A stretch of DNA of 64,000 nucleotides, taken from assembly GCA_016765295.1 (NCBI GenBank), contig JAESQF010000053.1:42948-106947 (forward strand), read 5' to 3'. Made by a program: the position numbers and the translations under genes. The first letter of the stretch is position 1. Every line of letters begins with the position of its first letter. Below are positions 38,994 through 48,745 of this stretch, piece after piece. The notes under the pieces are model-generated. The model did no database searches. It saw only the letters and a program-made list of their open reading frames with translations, and had not been told where the DNA came from. The stretch comes from Oleispira sp. (GTDB taxonomy: Bacteria; Pseudomonadota; Gammaproteobacteria; Pseudomonadales; Oceanobacteraceae).

Positions 38994-40284
38994 GACGATC
39001 CATTTCTTTCAAACGAATATCAATATCCAAGCGAGCCAATTCAGGTTCATATTCCGCTCCCCAATCATCAAGTTTCTTTCGCAAACCTAGTGCTTCTTGT
39101 GAGTCCCATAAGTCTTTAGAAACCAATTGCTGGTAATGAGTTAGATCTTTTACAATTTCAAGTTCTTTTACGCGTGGAGATTCAAGCCCTAAAATTTCCA
39201 TTAATACTTGCTGCGATTCAGCTCCTTCAGAGAACGAAACTGATTTAATACTTGGCTTTTCATCTATCCAATCAATCACCCTCAAGCACTTAGGCTTAAC
39301 AGATGAAACGACCTGCGGACTATGTGTTGAAACAATAAACTGAAGATTCGGAAACGTTCGCATTAAATCTAATAATATTGTTTGCTGCCACCCAGGGTGT
39401 AGATGCAAATCCACCTCATCGATCAAAACAATACCCGAAGCTAATAAAGGATCATCCATCTCAGGATTGGCTTCAGCCATACGGCCCGCGATATCCATCA
39501 CCATTGCTAAGGTAGTTCGATAACCGTCACTGAGTTGTTCAATACGTAGTTTTTTAGTCTGCTCACCAACCTTCCAATCAACTTCAATACCAGCAGGCTT
39601 AGCGCCTTTGGGGTTTGAAAAATCAGGAAGCATAGCCGTGATGGCTTTACGAATTGCACGAAGCTCTGGTATTTCTATATCGAATGAACGCGCTTCTTGC
39701 TGACGGTCACTTTCTGTTTTTTCTAAGGAATAAAAATATTCAACAAAGCTCTTAAAATTTGCTCTACTTTCTAGTCCTCCAGTAAACGCATCGAAACGTC
39801 TAAATATTTTATTAAATCCTTTTGTACGTTGCGGCACTTCAAACACACCACGGCCAGTACCATAATAAATAAAGATAGGCAGCTCGTAAGTTTCACCGTC
39901 GTTATCTGCATCAATAAATTGATCCACATAATTATTTAAATCTTTAATACCCTTCCCTTCAGGTATTGCAGCCGCTGTTTTTTTTGTTTGATCACGTTTT
40001 TCTGTTCGATCCCACTTAATACCTTCAAATGTTTCGCACGCTATGCGCATATAAGGAGGTTTCTTACCATTAGGTAATATTTGAAAATCGGTTTCCTTTG
40101 GGTTTATTCCCGCTACCTGAGGAACACGGGTTAAAAATGAACCTAGCAATGTCGCGACGGCATCTAAAATACTCGATTTACCCGCCCCGTTTCTTGCTAC
40201 TAAAACCGTTAGTTGCTCATCGAAATCAATATCGAGCTCTGAAAATCGGCGAAAATGATTGAGTTTTAATTGTTTAATTTTCAT
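38977..40284 (-). CDS. ptuA: PtuA-like AAA/SMC-type ATPase (Septu)
   Basis: 'MKIKQLKLNHFRRFSELDIDFDEQLTVLVARNGAGKSSILDAVATLLG', 'LLASGIVLIDEVDLHLHPGWQQTILLDLMRTFPNLQFIVSTHSPQVVSSV'. Confidence 0.85.
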   Translation of the reverse strand: MKIKQLKLNHFRRFSELDIDFDEQLTVLVARNGAGKSSILDAVATLLGSFLTRVPQVAGINPKETDFQILPNGKKPPYMRIACETFEGIKWDRTEKRDQTKKTAAAIPEGKGIKDLNNYVDQFIDADNDGETYELPIFIYYGTGRGVFEVPQRTKGFNKIFRRFDAFTGGLESRANFKSFVEYFYSLEKTESDRQQEARSFDIEIPELRAIRKAITAMLPDFSNPKGAKPAGIEVDWKVGEQTKKLRIEQLSDGYRTTLAMVMDIAGRMAEANPEMDDPLLASGIVLIDEVDLHLHPGWQQTILLDLMRTFPNLQFIVSTHSPQVVSSVKPKCLRVIDWIDEKPSIKSVSFSEGAESQQVLMEILGLESPRVKELEIVKDLTHYQQLVSKDLWDSQEALGLRKKLDDWGAEYEPELARLDIDIRLKEMDRLDEEG

Positions 40285-41879
40285 TAGTTAGCCACCTTCT
40301 TTTTAGTCGTTCTAGGCTTTTTCTTTATTACCAGTTTATCACGCTCTTCTTTAATCTTAGCCAGCAAAGCCTCAGCGCTATTTTCGCCTGAGATTAAATC
40401 AGGATTATCAGCGCGCCACTGGGTGGTGAGTTCTCCACGGAAGGCTTTTGCCAGTATGGATTGGCTGAGGCTGTTCACACGCCCTTGTGCATTTTTCACT
40501 TGCTGTTCGATTTGATCGGCGAAGACGAAAAGCTCTTCTACTCGGCTGACGATTTTGGTTTGTTCTTCAATAGGTGGAATAGGGATGGATGCTTTTCTAA
40601 TTTGTCCCATTGAAAGGGATGGCTGCGCTCCACCTTTAGAAAAACTTAATAGCACACCCTTTCCACTTAGGCTCTTTAAATACAAATCCAAATAATTTGG
40701 TAGATATAAATTTGACTCTTGCTTTACAACAGCTACATTTGGCCCAAGAAAATATTTTTTATCATCAGGTGAGATCCCAACCTGCCCGACTCCTGCGCCT
40801 ACGAAAACAACAAGAATTTCACGCCCGAATAATTCAGACCGCGTTAGCATCTCAACTTCTGCACTCTTAACATATGAATAAGATTTGTGCCTATAGCCGT
40901 TAACACCTACATTTTCTGCTTTAATAACAGGTAAATCACCATTATCAGTATAATTAACATGCTTCGTAAACTCGAAACCTGCTAGTTTTGTTACCTTAGA
41001 AACCGCATCGATAGTACTCCAGCACCACTTTTCTGGAATAGTCCATATTTTCTCAGGCTCAATCAACTCAGGAAGCTTGTATTTATCCTTCCAAAGTTCA
41101 TTTTTTTGCTTTTTTCCCTTCAAAGAGAATTCTGCTATTTTTTTATCGCACCAGTTTGAAAAGCGCGTATTTAAAATTTCGTCTTTAGTAATTTCACACT
41201 CATTCTCCCCCCGCCATTCTTCAGTGAGCTTGCCACTCACGGCGGCGGCTAATACGCTTTGGCGGAAGGTTTTTAGGATCTTAGGAATGGCGTCGAGGCG
41301 GGCTTTGATGCTATCCACTTGCGCCAGTAGGGTGTCCAGGGTTTGGGCGATGGCGGTTTGTTCTGCTAGAGGGGGGAGCAGGACTCTGATCGGATATAAT
41401 TTACCTCCCGAAATAACTGGTTGTGCTGACCCACTATCATTTTGGCGTAAATCTGTTGATACTAATAATCTATAGAGAAAATTTTGGGAGATGTTTTTCT
41501 TTGAGTATTTTGTAATAAAAGCATTATCAGTTACCCATGCATTAACTGGTGTTACATGCACTGAGCCACAATAAAATCCGACACGTCCAATGACTATCGT
41601 TTTTTCGTCTATATTTGGCACATTATGCCAGCCTGTCACACCGTTGCCACCATAGACAGGTATGCTGCCTTCAATCATTTTTGATTTTGTTAAACCTTTA
41701 CCTGAAGAGACTGAGATAATATCTCCCAACTCTGACCTTACCCACCCTTCCGGCACACCATTATTTCCACCTGCATTAACAATCCCTTTAGCAGTTCCAT
41801 TCAAAGCTGCTATAACCTGTTCCGTTTTCTCTACGCTTTCCGTCAGTGCCTTTTCTGTTTTTTGAATCTGGCCAGCCAT
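40284..41879 (-). CDS. hsdS: Type I restriction-modification specificity subunit
   Basis: Two target recognition regions with 'LPPLAEQTAIAQTLDTLLAQVDSIKARL' and 'IPPIEEQTKIVSRVEELFVFADQIEQQV' helices. Confidence 0.95.
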   Translation of the reverse strand: MAGQIQKTEKALTESVEKTEQVIAALNGTAKGIVNAGGNNGVPEGWVRSELGDIISVSSGKGLTKSKMIEGSIPVYGGNGVTGWHNVPNIDEKTIVIGRVGFYCGSVHVTPVNAWVTDNAFITKYSKKNISQNFLYRLLVSTDLRQNDSGSAQPVISGGKLYPIRVLLPPLAEQTAIAQTLDTLLAQVDSIKARLDAIPKILKTFRQSVLAAAVSGKLTEEWRGENECEITKDEILNTRFSNWCDKKIAEFSLKGKKQKNELWKDKYKLPELIEPEKIWTIPEKWCWSTIDAVSKVTKLAGFEFTKHVNYTDNGDLPVIKAENVGVNGYRHKSYSYVKSAEVEMLTRSELFGREILVVFVGAGVGQVGISPDDKKYFLGPNVAVVKQESNLYLPNYLDLYLKSLSGKGVLLSFSKGGAQPSLSMGQIRKASIPIPPIEEQTKIVSRVEELFVFADQIEQQVKNAQGRVNSLSQSILAKAFRGELTTQWRADNPDLISGENSAEALLAKIKEERDKLVIKKKPRTTKKKVAN

Positions 41880-43516
41880 TATTGTGTACCTGCTTCTGGC
41901 TTTTCTAATCCAAGAGCATCGGCCAATAAATCTTTTTGCACTTTAGCCTGATCATCAGCGCCCAATGCTTGCATCAAACCATCCAGTTCGCGCAGGGCTT
42001 CGGTCAGCTCAGTCATGGCTTCAGCGGCTAACACATCTGGTTCAGGCAGGTCGGCGGCGTCAATGCTGTCTTTGTCTTTTAGCCAGCTAATGTCTAGGGA
42101 ATCGGATTTGGTATCGCGGATGTATTCGCGGGTGAAGCATTTCCAGCGAGTGTTGTCGGCATTCTTTTCTACAAGACGCTCAGGGCTGTTCTCTTTGCTA
42201 TCTTCGGTGAAACTCCACTCTTCCTCTGTACGCTTACTGGTGCCATCGGCTTTTTTGCCAAATACATTTTCAAACGGTTTTAAATGGCTTTCACCAAACG
42301 GGGTGCGTTTGCCAAAACTTGGCATATTGGTTCGTAAGTCATATATCCACGTTTTAGTGGTACAGTTTTCTTCTTGCTTAGGTTTTTTAACCGTGCCCTT
42401 GGTAAAAAACAATACGTTGGTTTTTACACCCGCCGCGTAAAAGATACCTGTAGGTAAACGCAATATTGTATGCAAATTGCACTTATCCATGAGATCGCGG
42501 CGTATGTCAGTGCCGATGCCTGCTTCAAACAATACGTTGTCGGGTAAGACTACGGCAGCACGGCCACCGGGTTTTAGGTTGCGGTAGATGTGCTGTAAAA
42601 ATGCCAACTGTTTGTTATTAGTATCAAACGTTAAATCGTCACGGGTGATGGAGGCTTCGCCACCTTTGGAGGTTCCAAACGGTGGGTTGGCTAATATGAT
42701 GTCGGCACGGGGTAAGCTTTTACCTGCATCGCCTAGCGAGTTACCTAAATGGATAACCCCTTCCGATTCATCAGTACTGTCGCCTTCCATTCCATGTAAT
42801 AGGCAGTTCATAAGTGATAATCGACGTGTACTTGGGACTAATTCAACACCTACAAATGCATGATTCTTTTGAAAGTTTTGTTCTTTATCAGAAAGATCAA
42901 AGTGATCATCGGTTTGCTTTTTAATGTAGGTATCAGCAGCGATTAAAAATCCTGCTGTTCCTGCCGCAGGGTCTTGTATTGTTTCACCGACTTGTGGTTT
43001 TACGCAGCGTACAATACTGTCGATGAGTGCGCGCGGGGTGAAGTATTGCCCTGCGCCTGATTTTGTTTCGGTGGCGTTCTTTTCTAATAGCCCTTCGTAT
43101 AAATCCCCTAGGCCATCGGCTTCGATATTAAACCAATCGATTTGGTCGAGGCTTTTGATCATTTGTTTTAAATGACGCGGTTCACGTAAGCGAGTTTGAG
43201 CATCAGCATAAATAGCTTGTATAAGCTTATCTTCGTGGATAGTTTTACCTTCGGCATCGCTGCCCGTCGATAGGCTTAATAGAATACGCTTGTAATCGTT
43301 TAATAGGTTGATGCCATCTTTGTCGTTGATATCAACCCAACGGCAACCTTCTGGTAACGGGTGCTTGTTGAACAGACCTGCTTCGGTTTTTTCGTGGACC
43401 ATTTTTAAAAACAGCAGCAATACCAGTTCGGTTACGTAGTCACTGTAGTTGATGCCGTCGTCACGTAATACGTCACACAGGTTCCAGAGTTTTTGTACGA
43501 TGTTGTTATTTGTCAT
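41879..43516 (-). CDS. hsdM: Type I restriction-modification methyltransferase subunit
   Basis: 'GAGQYFTPRALIDSIVRCVKPQVGETIQDPAAGTAGFLIAAD', 'ADIILANPPFGTS'. Confidence 0.96.
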   Translation of the reverse strand: MTNNNIVQKLWNLCDVLRDDGINYSDYVTELVLLLFLKMVHEKTEAGLFNKHPLPEGCRWVDINDKDGINLLNDYKRILLSLSTGSDAEGKTIHEDKLIQAIYADAQTRLREPRHLKQMIKSLDQIDWFNIEADGLGDLYEGLLEKNATETKSGAGQYFTPRALIDSIVRCVKPQVGETIQDPAAGTAGFLIAADTYIKKQTDDHFDLSDKEQNFQKNHAFVGVELVPSTRRLSLMNCLLHGMEGDSTDESEGVIHLGNSLGDAGKSLPRADIILANPPFGTSKGGEASITRDDLTFDTNNKQLAFLQHIYRNLKPGGRAAVVLPDNVLFEAGIGTDIRRDLMDKCNLHTILRLPTGIFYAAGVKTNVLFFTKGTVKKPKQEENCTTKTWIYDLRTNMPSFGKRTPFGESHLKPFENVFGKKADGTSKRTEEEWSFTEDSKENSPERLVEKNADNTRWKCFTREYIRDTKSDSLDISWLKDKDSIDAADLPEPDVLAAEAMTELTEALRELDGLMQALGADDQAKVQKDLLADALGLEKPEAGTQ

Positions 43517-43557
43517 GGTGCTCTTCTTAAAAAATTACGTCTTAAAAAATTATTGGG

Positions 43558-44631
43558 TTAACCGTGTTGCATTAATAAGGTACACAAGGGGTCGTTAATG
43601 TAGTAATTCCCGCGACCCACTTTTTGCTTCGTTAGGAAGCCATGCTCCACTAACTGATCTAGATACTTGGCAGCGGTCATTCTTGTTACGTCCAAATCAT
43701 CCATTACAAAATCAATCTTGGTATATGGATGATTAAACAGGTTATTTAATAGCTCTTGCCTGTATATCTTAGGTAGGGCTTCACGCATCCTATGTTTCAC
43801 ACTGGCCATTAAGTCCTTCATCTCGGTGATTAAGGATATTGTGTTTTTAGCAGTATCAATTACGCCTTCCAGCATGTAGATCAACCAAGGTTCCCACTCT
43901 CCGGTATCCCTCACTCGTTGTAGCTGAGCGTAGTAATCAGCCTTATTGTGAACAATAAAGCGACTTAAATAGAGCACTGGAAGGTTTAGTAAACCTTTGG
44001 CTACTAGGTAGAGAATATTTAAAATTCGGCCGGTACGGCCATTACCATCGTAGAATGGGTGAATGCTTTCAAACTGGTGATGAATGATCGCCATTTTCAC
44101 TAATGGGTCAGCTTCACAAAGCTGATCATCGTTAATGTATTGCACTAGGTTATCCATCAATTCGACAATATCATCTGGATGTTGAGGTGGGGTGTATACA
44201 ACTTCGCCTGTGCGCGCATTTTTTAAGTCTGTGCCCGGTAACTTTCTCAAACCCGCTTTGTTTCGTTCTAAATACTCTTGTACAGTCAGAATATCCGCTA
44301 GCCGAATTATTTGATTCTCTCGGACAACCATGAAACCTTGCTTCAAGGCATAGGCATAATCTTGAACCTCTTTTGTAGCAGGGCTCACAGTGGCCTCTTC
44401 AAATACATTGGCCTTATATAGCTCGTCATGAGTTGTAACGATATTCTCGACTTCTGAGCTATCCTTCGCCTCTTGCAAAGACAATGTATTTATCAAGATA
44501 CTTTCATTAGGAATACTGGCTGCCACGCCTTTTAGTTCGGCTAAATAACGATGAGCCTCTGCTGTCTTTTTAAGAACAGCTCTGGTTTCCCATTGTTCAA
44601 TATTGGGGAGTGGTAAAGATTGAGGGGTCAT
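43558..44631 (-). CDS. Fic-family protein (predicted AMPylase) with N-terminal inhibitory motif
   Basis: 'HPFYDGNGRTGRILNILYL' Fic motif; 'SSEVEN' fits (S/T)xxxE(G/N); C-terminal winged helix-like region. Confidence 0.92.
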   Translation of the reverse strand: MTPQSLPLPNIEQWETRAVLKKTAEAHRYLAELKGVAASIPNESILINTLSLQEAKDSSEVENIVTTHDELYKANVFEEATVSPATKEVQDYAYALKQGFMVVRENQIIRLADILTVQEYLERNKAGLRKLPGTDLKNARTGEVVYTPPQHPDDIVELMDNLVQYINDDQLCEADPLVKMAIIHHQFESIHPFYDGNGRTGRILNILYLVAKGLLNLPVLYLSRFIVHNKADYYAQLQRVRDTGEWEPWLIYMLEGVIDTAKNTISLITEMKDLMASVKHRMREALPKIYRQELLNNLFNHPYTKIDFVMDDLDVTRMTAAKYLDQLVEHGFLTKQKVGRGNYYINDPLCTLLMQHG

Positions 44632-44666
44632 ATATAGAATTGCCTGTTTTTTATATCCTAGAGGCT

Positions 44667-44717
44667 ATTATGCATAATAAATGTATTTATTTATACATAT
44701 AAAATTGAATATGCATA
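44667..44717. promoter_or_regulatory. Palindrome cluster upstream of fic-hsdMS
   Basis: ATTATGCATAAT (44667-44678), ATGTAT-N6-ATACAT (44681-44698), TATGCATA (44710-44717). Confidence 0.5.
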
Positions 44718-44835
44718 AATTTTTCCATTTTCTATACCTATTACATCAATATAACGCATCATATGTCGAAGAAATGAAGAAATTTAGACACATGGGAATA
44801 ACATGTCTAAAAAGAGAGCCTTTTTATACATGTGG

Positions 44836-47800
44836 CTATACCGCATCCCATAGGTGTTCTCTTAGTTCTTCGAGTACGTCATCCAGTTGGTTGTTGAGTA
44901 CTTTGTTGAAGCGTGTGATTCCGCCCTTATCTGCGAAGCGGTTGTTGATGAACTGGCTATCGACAATCACTTCATGCACCAACTGTTTGGCTAGGCGGTC
45001 TAGCCATTGCTTTTGCACCTTGCTCCAAGTTTGCTGCTGATAGATGCCTTCCATTGCGTGCTGTACTCGCTGCTCGAAGGGGATGAGCGCTTCACCCAAG
45101 GCAGCACGGCGGATATGGCCGACGATGCTGGCGGCGATTTCTTGGTTGGTTTGCTTGCGCCAAGCGGTATTAAGTTTGGTTTCGCTATAGCCTTGGCTAT
45201 CGAGCAAGAGGCGAATTTCTTTTAGCTGTGCACGGGTTAGCTCTTTGGGCTTTGAACAAACTACTTTTAGCGCTGCGTGGCTGTTCATTTGATGTTTTAC
45301 AAACTCATCAAAGCTGTCGAGAAAATCAGCGGGTTTTTCGGCGACGCCATAACCTTGCGTTACGTCTAGCAGCTTATCTTCGCCTTCGTAAAATATAGGG
45401 CGATTACTGCTGCCGATATGGGCCTTCACTTCTTCTAATTGGTTTAATAGATTGCTGTGTTGGCTTAAAAACTGTTTGGCTTGTTGTGGACCAAGCTCGT
45501 GCAAGTGCTTGTGCAGCTTGGCGGGTTCTACCCCCCAAAGTTCTTCGAGCTCGTCTAACTTCACTTTTAGCGCTTTGTTTTTCTCTGGCTCTGTTTCTGC
45601 TTTGTTGCTGGCTTTACGCAATATACGCATGACTTTTTGTGAAAGCTGGTCGAGCACATCGTGAGCATGACTGGTATCTTCTTGACTGCCAGGCGCATCA
45701 AAACTGGCTGGGTTCTGCATTTCATCGAGCAACTGATCGAGAGTAATATTCGGATCTTTCACCAAGGGTTTCATGGTGTTCACTTCTTGCAGGGTTTTGT
45801 ATAAACCTACTGCGTCGTGAATGTAGAAAGCCGTTTTACCGATGTCGTCACAACGCCTTGTTGCACGACCAATCATTTGTTCATAAAGAATTCGAGATTT
45901 CACGCGGCGTAAAAATAACAAATGACAAATTGTCGGTACATCGATGCCTGTGGTTAATAGATCTACGGTAATGGCAACGGATGGATAGCGTTCGTTTTTA
46001 TAACGCGAGATAGCATCTTTTACGCGGTCGGTTTTTCCCGTGATAATTTGCACAGCGTTGGTATTGTATTCTTCTTGCCAGAGTTCTTTGAATGCTATTT
46101 CTAGGGTGTTTTTAAACAGTTCTGCATGTTCTTGGTTTACGCAGAAGACCATCGCTTTTTCGTCACCCGTTGGATCGAATTCTTGGGCAAAAGCTTCGGC
46201 GATAACGCGGTTGAAATCTGGAGTGATGACGTTACGGTTGAACGATTCAACTTCGAACAATACTTCGTCTTCCAGGGTAGCTAAGTCGATCTGCCCTGTC
46301 GCACGATCAATAACACTGACTTCTTCGCCTTCCGCTATTTTGATGCCATTTTGGTTCAGCTGAGTTTCATAGGTTAATGGTGGTTCGTGATCAACTAGCC
46401 AATCATCGGCCACGGCTTCGCGATAACTATAGGTATAAACGGGCAGACCAAATATGTCGCTTGTATGTGCAGCAGGTGTGGCGGTTAAACCTACTTTAAA
46501 AGCATCGAAGTAATCTAATACACGGCGGTAGCTGGATAGGAATTGGTTACTATCACGAACCTGCATTTCGCCTTCGCCCATATCTTGATCTAGGGCGTAA
46601 CCACGGTGGGCTTCGTCAACTATGATGCAGTCGTATTCATCGATGGAAATAGGGTTATCGTTATCGAATACTCGTTTCACCATCGCCTGAACCGTAGCGA
46701 CGTGTACTCGCGTTTCTGCTTCGGCGCGCATGTCGCCTAAATCGGCAATATTATAGATTTGAGTAAGCGACTGGTTTTGCTCTAGCTTGGCTTCGGTAAA
46801 TGAATCGAATGCTTGATCACCCAATGCGGTGCGATCAACCAAAAATAGAATACGATTAAAGCGTTCTGTTTTTAAAAATCGATACATCAAGCCAATAATA
46901 GTTCGGGTTTTACCTGTACCCGTCGCCATGGCTAATAGTGCGTGTGGCTGGTTATTCTCTAAAGCATTTTCTACGGCGGTAATTGCTTTTTGCTGATATT
47001 CACGCAGGCCTAAATAACCAAAGCCTTCTTGTTTCAGCTTTGCTTCTGCTTCGCTTTTACTGCGTGTGAGTTTGTCGAGTAATCCCCTTGGACTATGAAA
47101 CGACGGTAAGGCTTTTGCGATATTGCCAGGGTGGCGAACATCTCGTATCCAAGTGCCGGATTTTTCCGCGTATTGTTTTACGAAGGGTCGGCCATTGCAA
47201 GAGTAGACAAAAGGAATCTGATAGTGACTTCCCTTACCGTCATCATTCTCGCTGGAAGAAGCCCATGCAATGGTACGGCCTTCTTCTATCCAGGCTGGGA
47301 TAAATTGTGTTTGTTGCTTAAAACCTAATGAGTAACGCTGGGCCTGAGGAATTTTAGCGGATACGTCTTGGTTTTCTTTTTTAGCTTCGACAACCGCAAT
47401 GGGGATTAACCCGGCAAATAGAATGTAATCAGCGCGGCCTGCTTTTCCACCGACCTCTACCGCTGATGTAGGCCATTCGGCAATCGCTTTATTAGTGCCT
47501 TTTTCAGGACGGCAACCGTTTTTATAGGTGAGTGCTTCGGTATCGGCTAGCCAACCTGCATCTTGTAATTGCTTATCGATTAATACGCGAGTTTCGGCTT
47601 CGCTAAGTTCTACTTTTGCCGAGGCTTTGCGGGTATTTTCTTTAATGCCCTGCAGACTTTCTTTTTCACGCTTTAGGCGTTCGGTTTCTTCCGTTAATGC
47701 TTTGATCTTTGCATTGAACGCCGCCTTACTGGTATTTAACTCGTCTTCTTGTTGGTAATAGAGTTCTTCGAAGGTTTCTGCATCTTCATCGCGCTGCGCT

Positions 47801-48414
47801 GCGAGTTCTTTTGCTTGCTGGGCTTCTTGTTTAATCAGCTCAAGAAAATCAGTATTTTCATCGACGGATTGTGACGATTCTTCTAGCTGGGTTTTAAGCT
47901 TTGAAATTTCAGTTTGCAGCTGGCGTAAATTGGCGCTGGGGTCTTCTGGCAAGACAAAAGCACCGGGCTTGAATGCATCACCCTTTTTACCAAATGAACG
48001 GTGATACCAAACGGCCAATTCACGAGCGACTTTTATACCATCCATTGCATCTTTGTAGCTGGTAACAAACTCATGGTTTGCATGATTGCCTGATGTGCGT
48101 AGTAGATGAAATAGGTCTTGTACTGTGCGGTCTAGATCAAGTCTGGAGCGAAGTTTGTTGAGCAGGTCTAACTGAGTTTCACGCTCGGTGCGCATTAAGC
48201 CCACCTGAGTCGCTAGATCTTGCGCTAAAGCTTCGCCAAACTGGCGCAACTTCATTAAACAGGCATTAGGGTCGATGGCAAAAATGCGTTCGGCATTATT
48301 GGTTAGCTGAAAGAAAACAGGGTCGTGTTCTTTTAAAAACTCGAAGTTGCTCGTTTCCTTAATGGAAGCTGTCTTGGAAGTAATCTTTGGAGAATTGGTG
48401 CCCTGCAAAGCCAT
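44836..48414 (-). CDS. hsdR: Type I restriction endonuclease subunit HsdR (EcoKI-like, with N-terminal DUF4145-like region)
   Basis: 'HALLAMATGTGKTRTIIGLMYRFL', 'DCIIVDEAHRGY', 'VGLTATPAAHT', 'VDLLTTGIDVPTICHLLFLRRVKSRILYEQMIGRATRR'. Confidence 0.96.
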   Translation of the reverse strand: MALQGTNSPKITSKTASIKETSNFEFLKEHDPVFFQLTNNAERIFAIDPNACLMKLRQFGEALAQDLATQVGLMRTERETQLDLLNKLRSRLDLDRTVQDLFHLLRTSGNHANHEFVTSYKDAMDGIKVARELAVWYHRSFGKKGDAFKPGAFVLPEDPSANLRQLQTEISKLKTQLEESSQSVDENTDFLELIKQEAQQAKELAAQRDEDAETFEELYYQQEDELNTSKAAFNAKIKALTEETERLKREKESLQGIKENTRKASAKVELSEAETRVLIDKQLQDAGWLADTEALTYKNGCRPEKGTNKAIAEWPTSAVEVGGKAGRADYILFAGLIPIAVVEAKKENQDVSAKIPQAQRYSLGFKQQTQFIPAWIEEGRTIAWASSSENDDGKGSHYQIPFVYSCNGRPFVKQYAEKSGTWIRDVRHPGNIAKALPSFHSPRGLLDKLTRSKSEAEAKLKQEGFGYLGLREYQQKAITAVENALENNQPHALLAMATGTGKTRTIIGLMYRFLKTERFNRILFLVDRTALGDQAFDSFTEAKLEQNQSLTQIYNIADLGDMRAEAETRVHVATVQAMVKRVFDNDNPISIDEYDCIIVDEAHRGYALDQDMGEGEMQVRDSNQFLSSYRRVLDYFDAFKVGLTATPAAHTSDIFGLPVYTYSYREAVADDWLVDHEPPLTYETQLNQNGIKIAEGEEVSVIDRATGQIDLATLEDEVLFEVESFNRNVITPDFNRVIAEAFAQEFDPTGDEKAMVFCVNQEHAELFKNTLEIAFKELWQEEYNTNAVQIITGKTDRVKDAISRYKNERYPSVAITVDLLTTGIDVPTICHLLFLRRVKSRILYEQMIGRATRRCDDIGKTAFYIHDAVGLYKTLQEVNTMKPLVKDPNITLDQLLDEMQNPASFDAPGSQEDTSHAHDVLDQLSQKVMRILRKASNKAETEPEKNKALKVKLDELEELWGVEPAKLHKHLHELGPQQAKQFLSQHSNLLNQLEEVKAHIGSSNRPIFYEGEDKLLDVTQGYGVAEKPADFLDSFDEFVKHQMNSHAALKVVCSKPKELTRAQLKEIRLLLDSQGYSETKLNTAWRKQTNQEIAASIVGHIRRAALGEALIPFEQRVQHAMEGIYQQQTWSKVQKQWLDRLAKQLVHEVIVDSQFINNRFADKGGITRFNKVLNNQLDDVLEELREHLWDAV

Positions 48415-48590
48415 CTTTCGTTAAATCCTTCTAACCAGTGCAAATAACATACAATTAGTAAATATTATGACCTGAATGTCATTCCTTAATTCTTGTTATA
48501 TTTATACCTGATATACAGTTTTTTAACCATATTAATAATAATGGAATTAATAAGCTTATTTGACCTAAAAGAATAAGGCTTTAATTCTAA

Positions 48591-48613
48591 TGGGGGTACA
48601 GATGGGGGTACAG
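48591..48613. repeat. Arm-type integrase-site-like repeats at right end
   Basis: TGGGGGTACAG at 48591-48601 and 48603-48613, same 12-bp period as at 12575. Confidence 0.8.
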
Positions 48614-48674
48614 CGACAATCCGAACTAGGCAAAACCCTTTAAGTACGTGGCCTGTAGAGCATTAATTCGGGCT

Positions 48675-48689
48675 CCGGTGGGGAGACCA
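48675..48689 (+). repeat. attR core repeat
   Basis: CCGGTGGGGAGACCA identical to tRNA-Arg 3' end 12427-12441. Confidence 0.88.
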
Positions 48690-48745
48690 TTCACGAAGTT
48701 CAGTACTTCAAGTCTGGTCTCTGCGCACAGCTTGATCGAAGATAA

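Larger units (their letters stand above)
12427..48689. mobile_element. tRNA-Arg(CCT)-integrated defence-type genomic island, including both att repeats
   Basis: 15-bp repeat CCGGTGGGGAGACCA at both ends, integrase next to the tRNA, arm-site-like repeats near both ends, restriction/defence cargo. Confidence 0.9.

Noticed and set aside
44681-47758. Several plus-strand ORFs across hsdR
   Set aside because: Antisense to a strongly supported HsdR gene, Cys/Ser-rich shadow translations.
12427-48689. Prophage
   Set aside because: No capsid, tail, terminase or portal genes seen; an integrative island or satellite-like element fits better.
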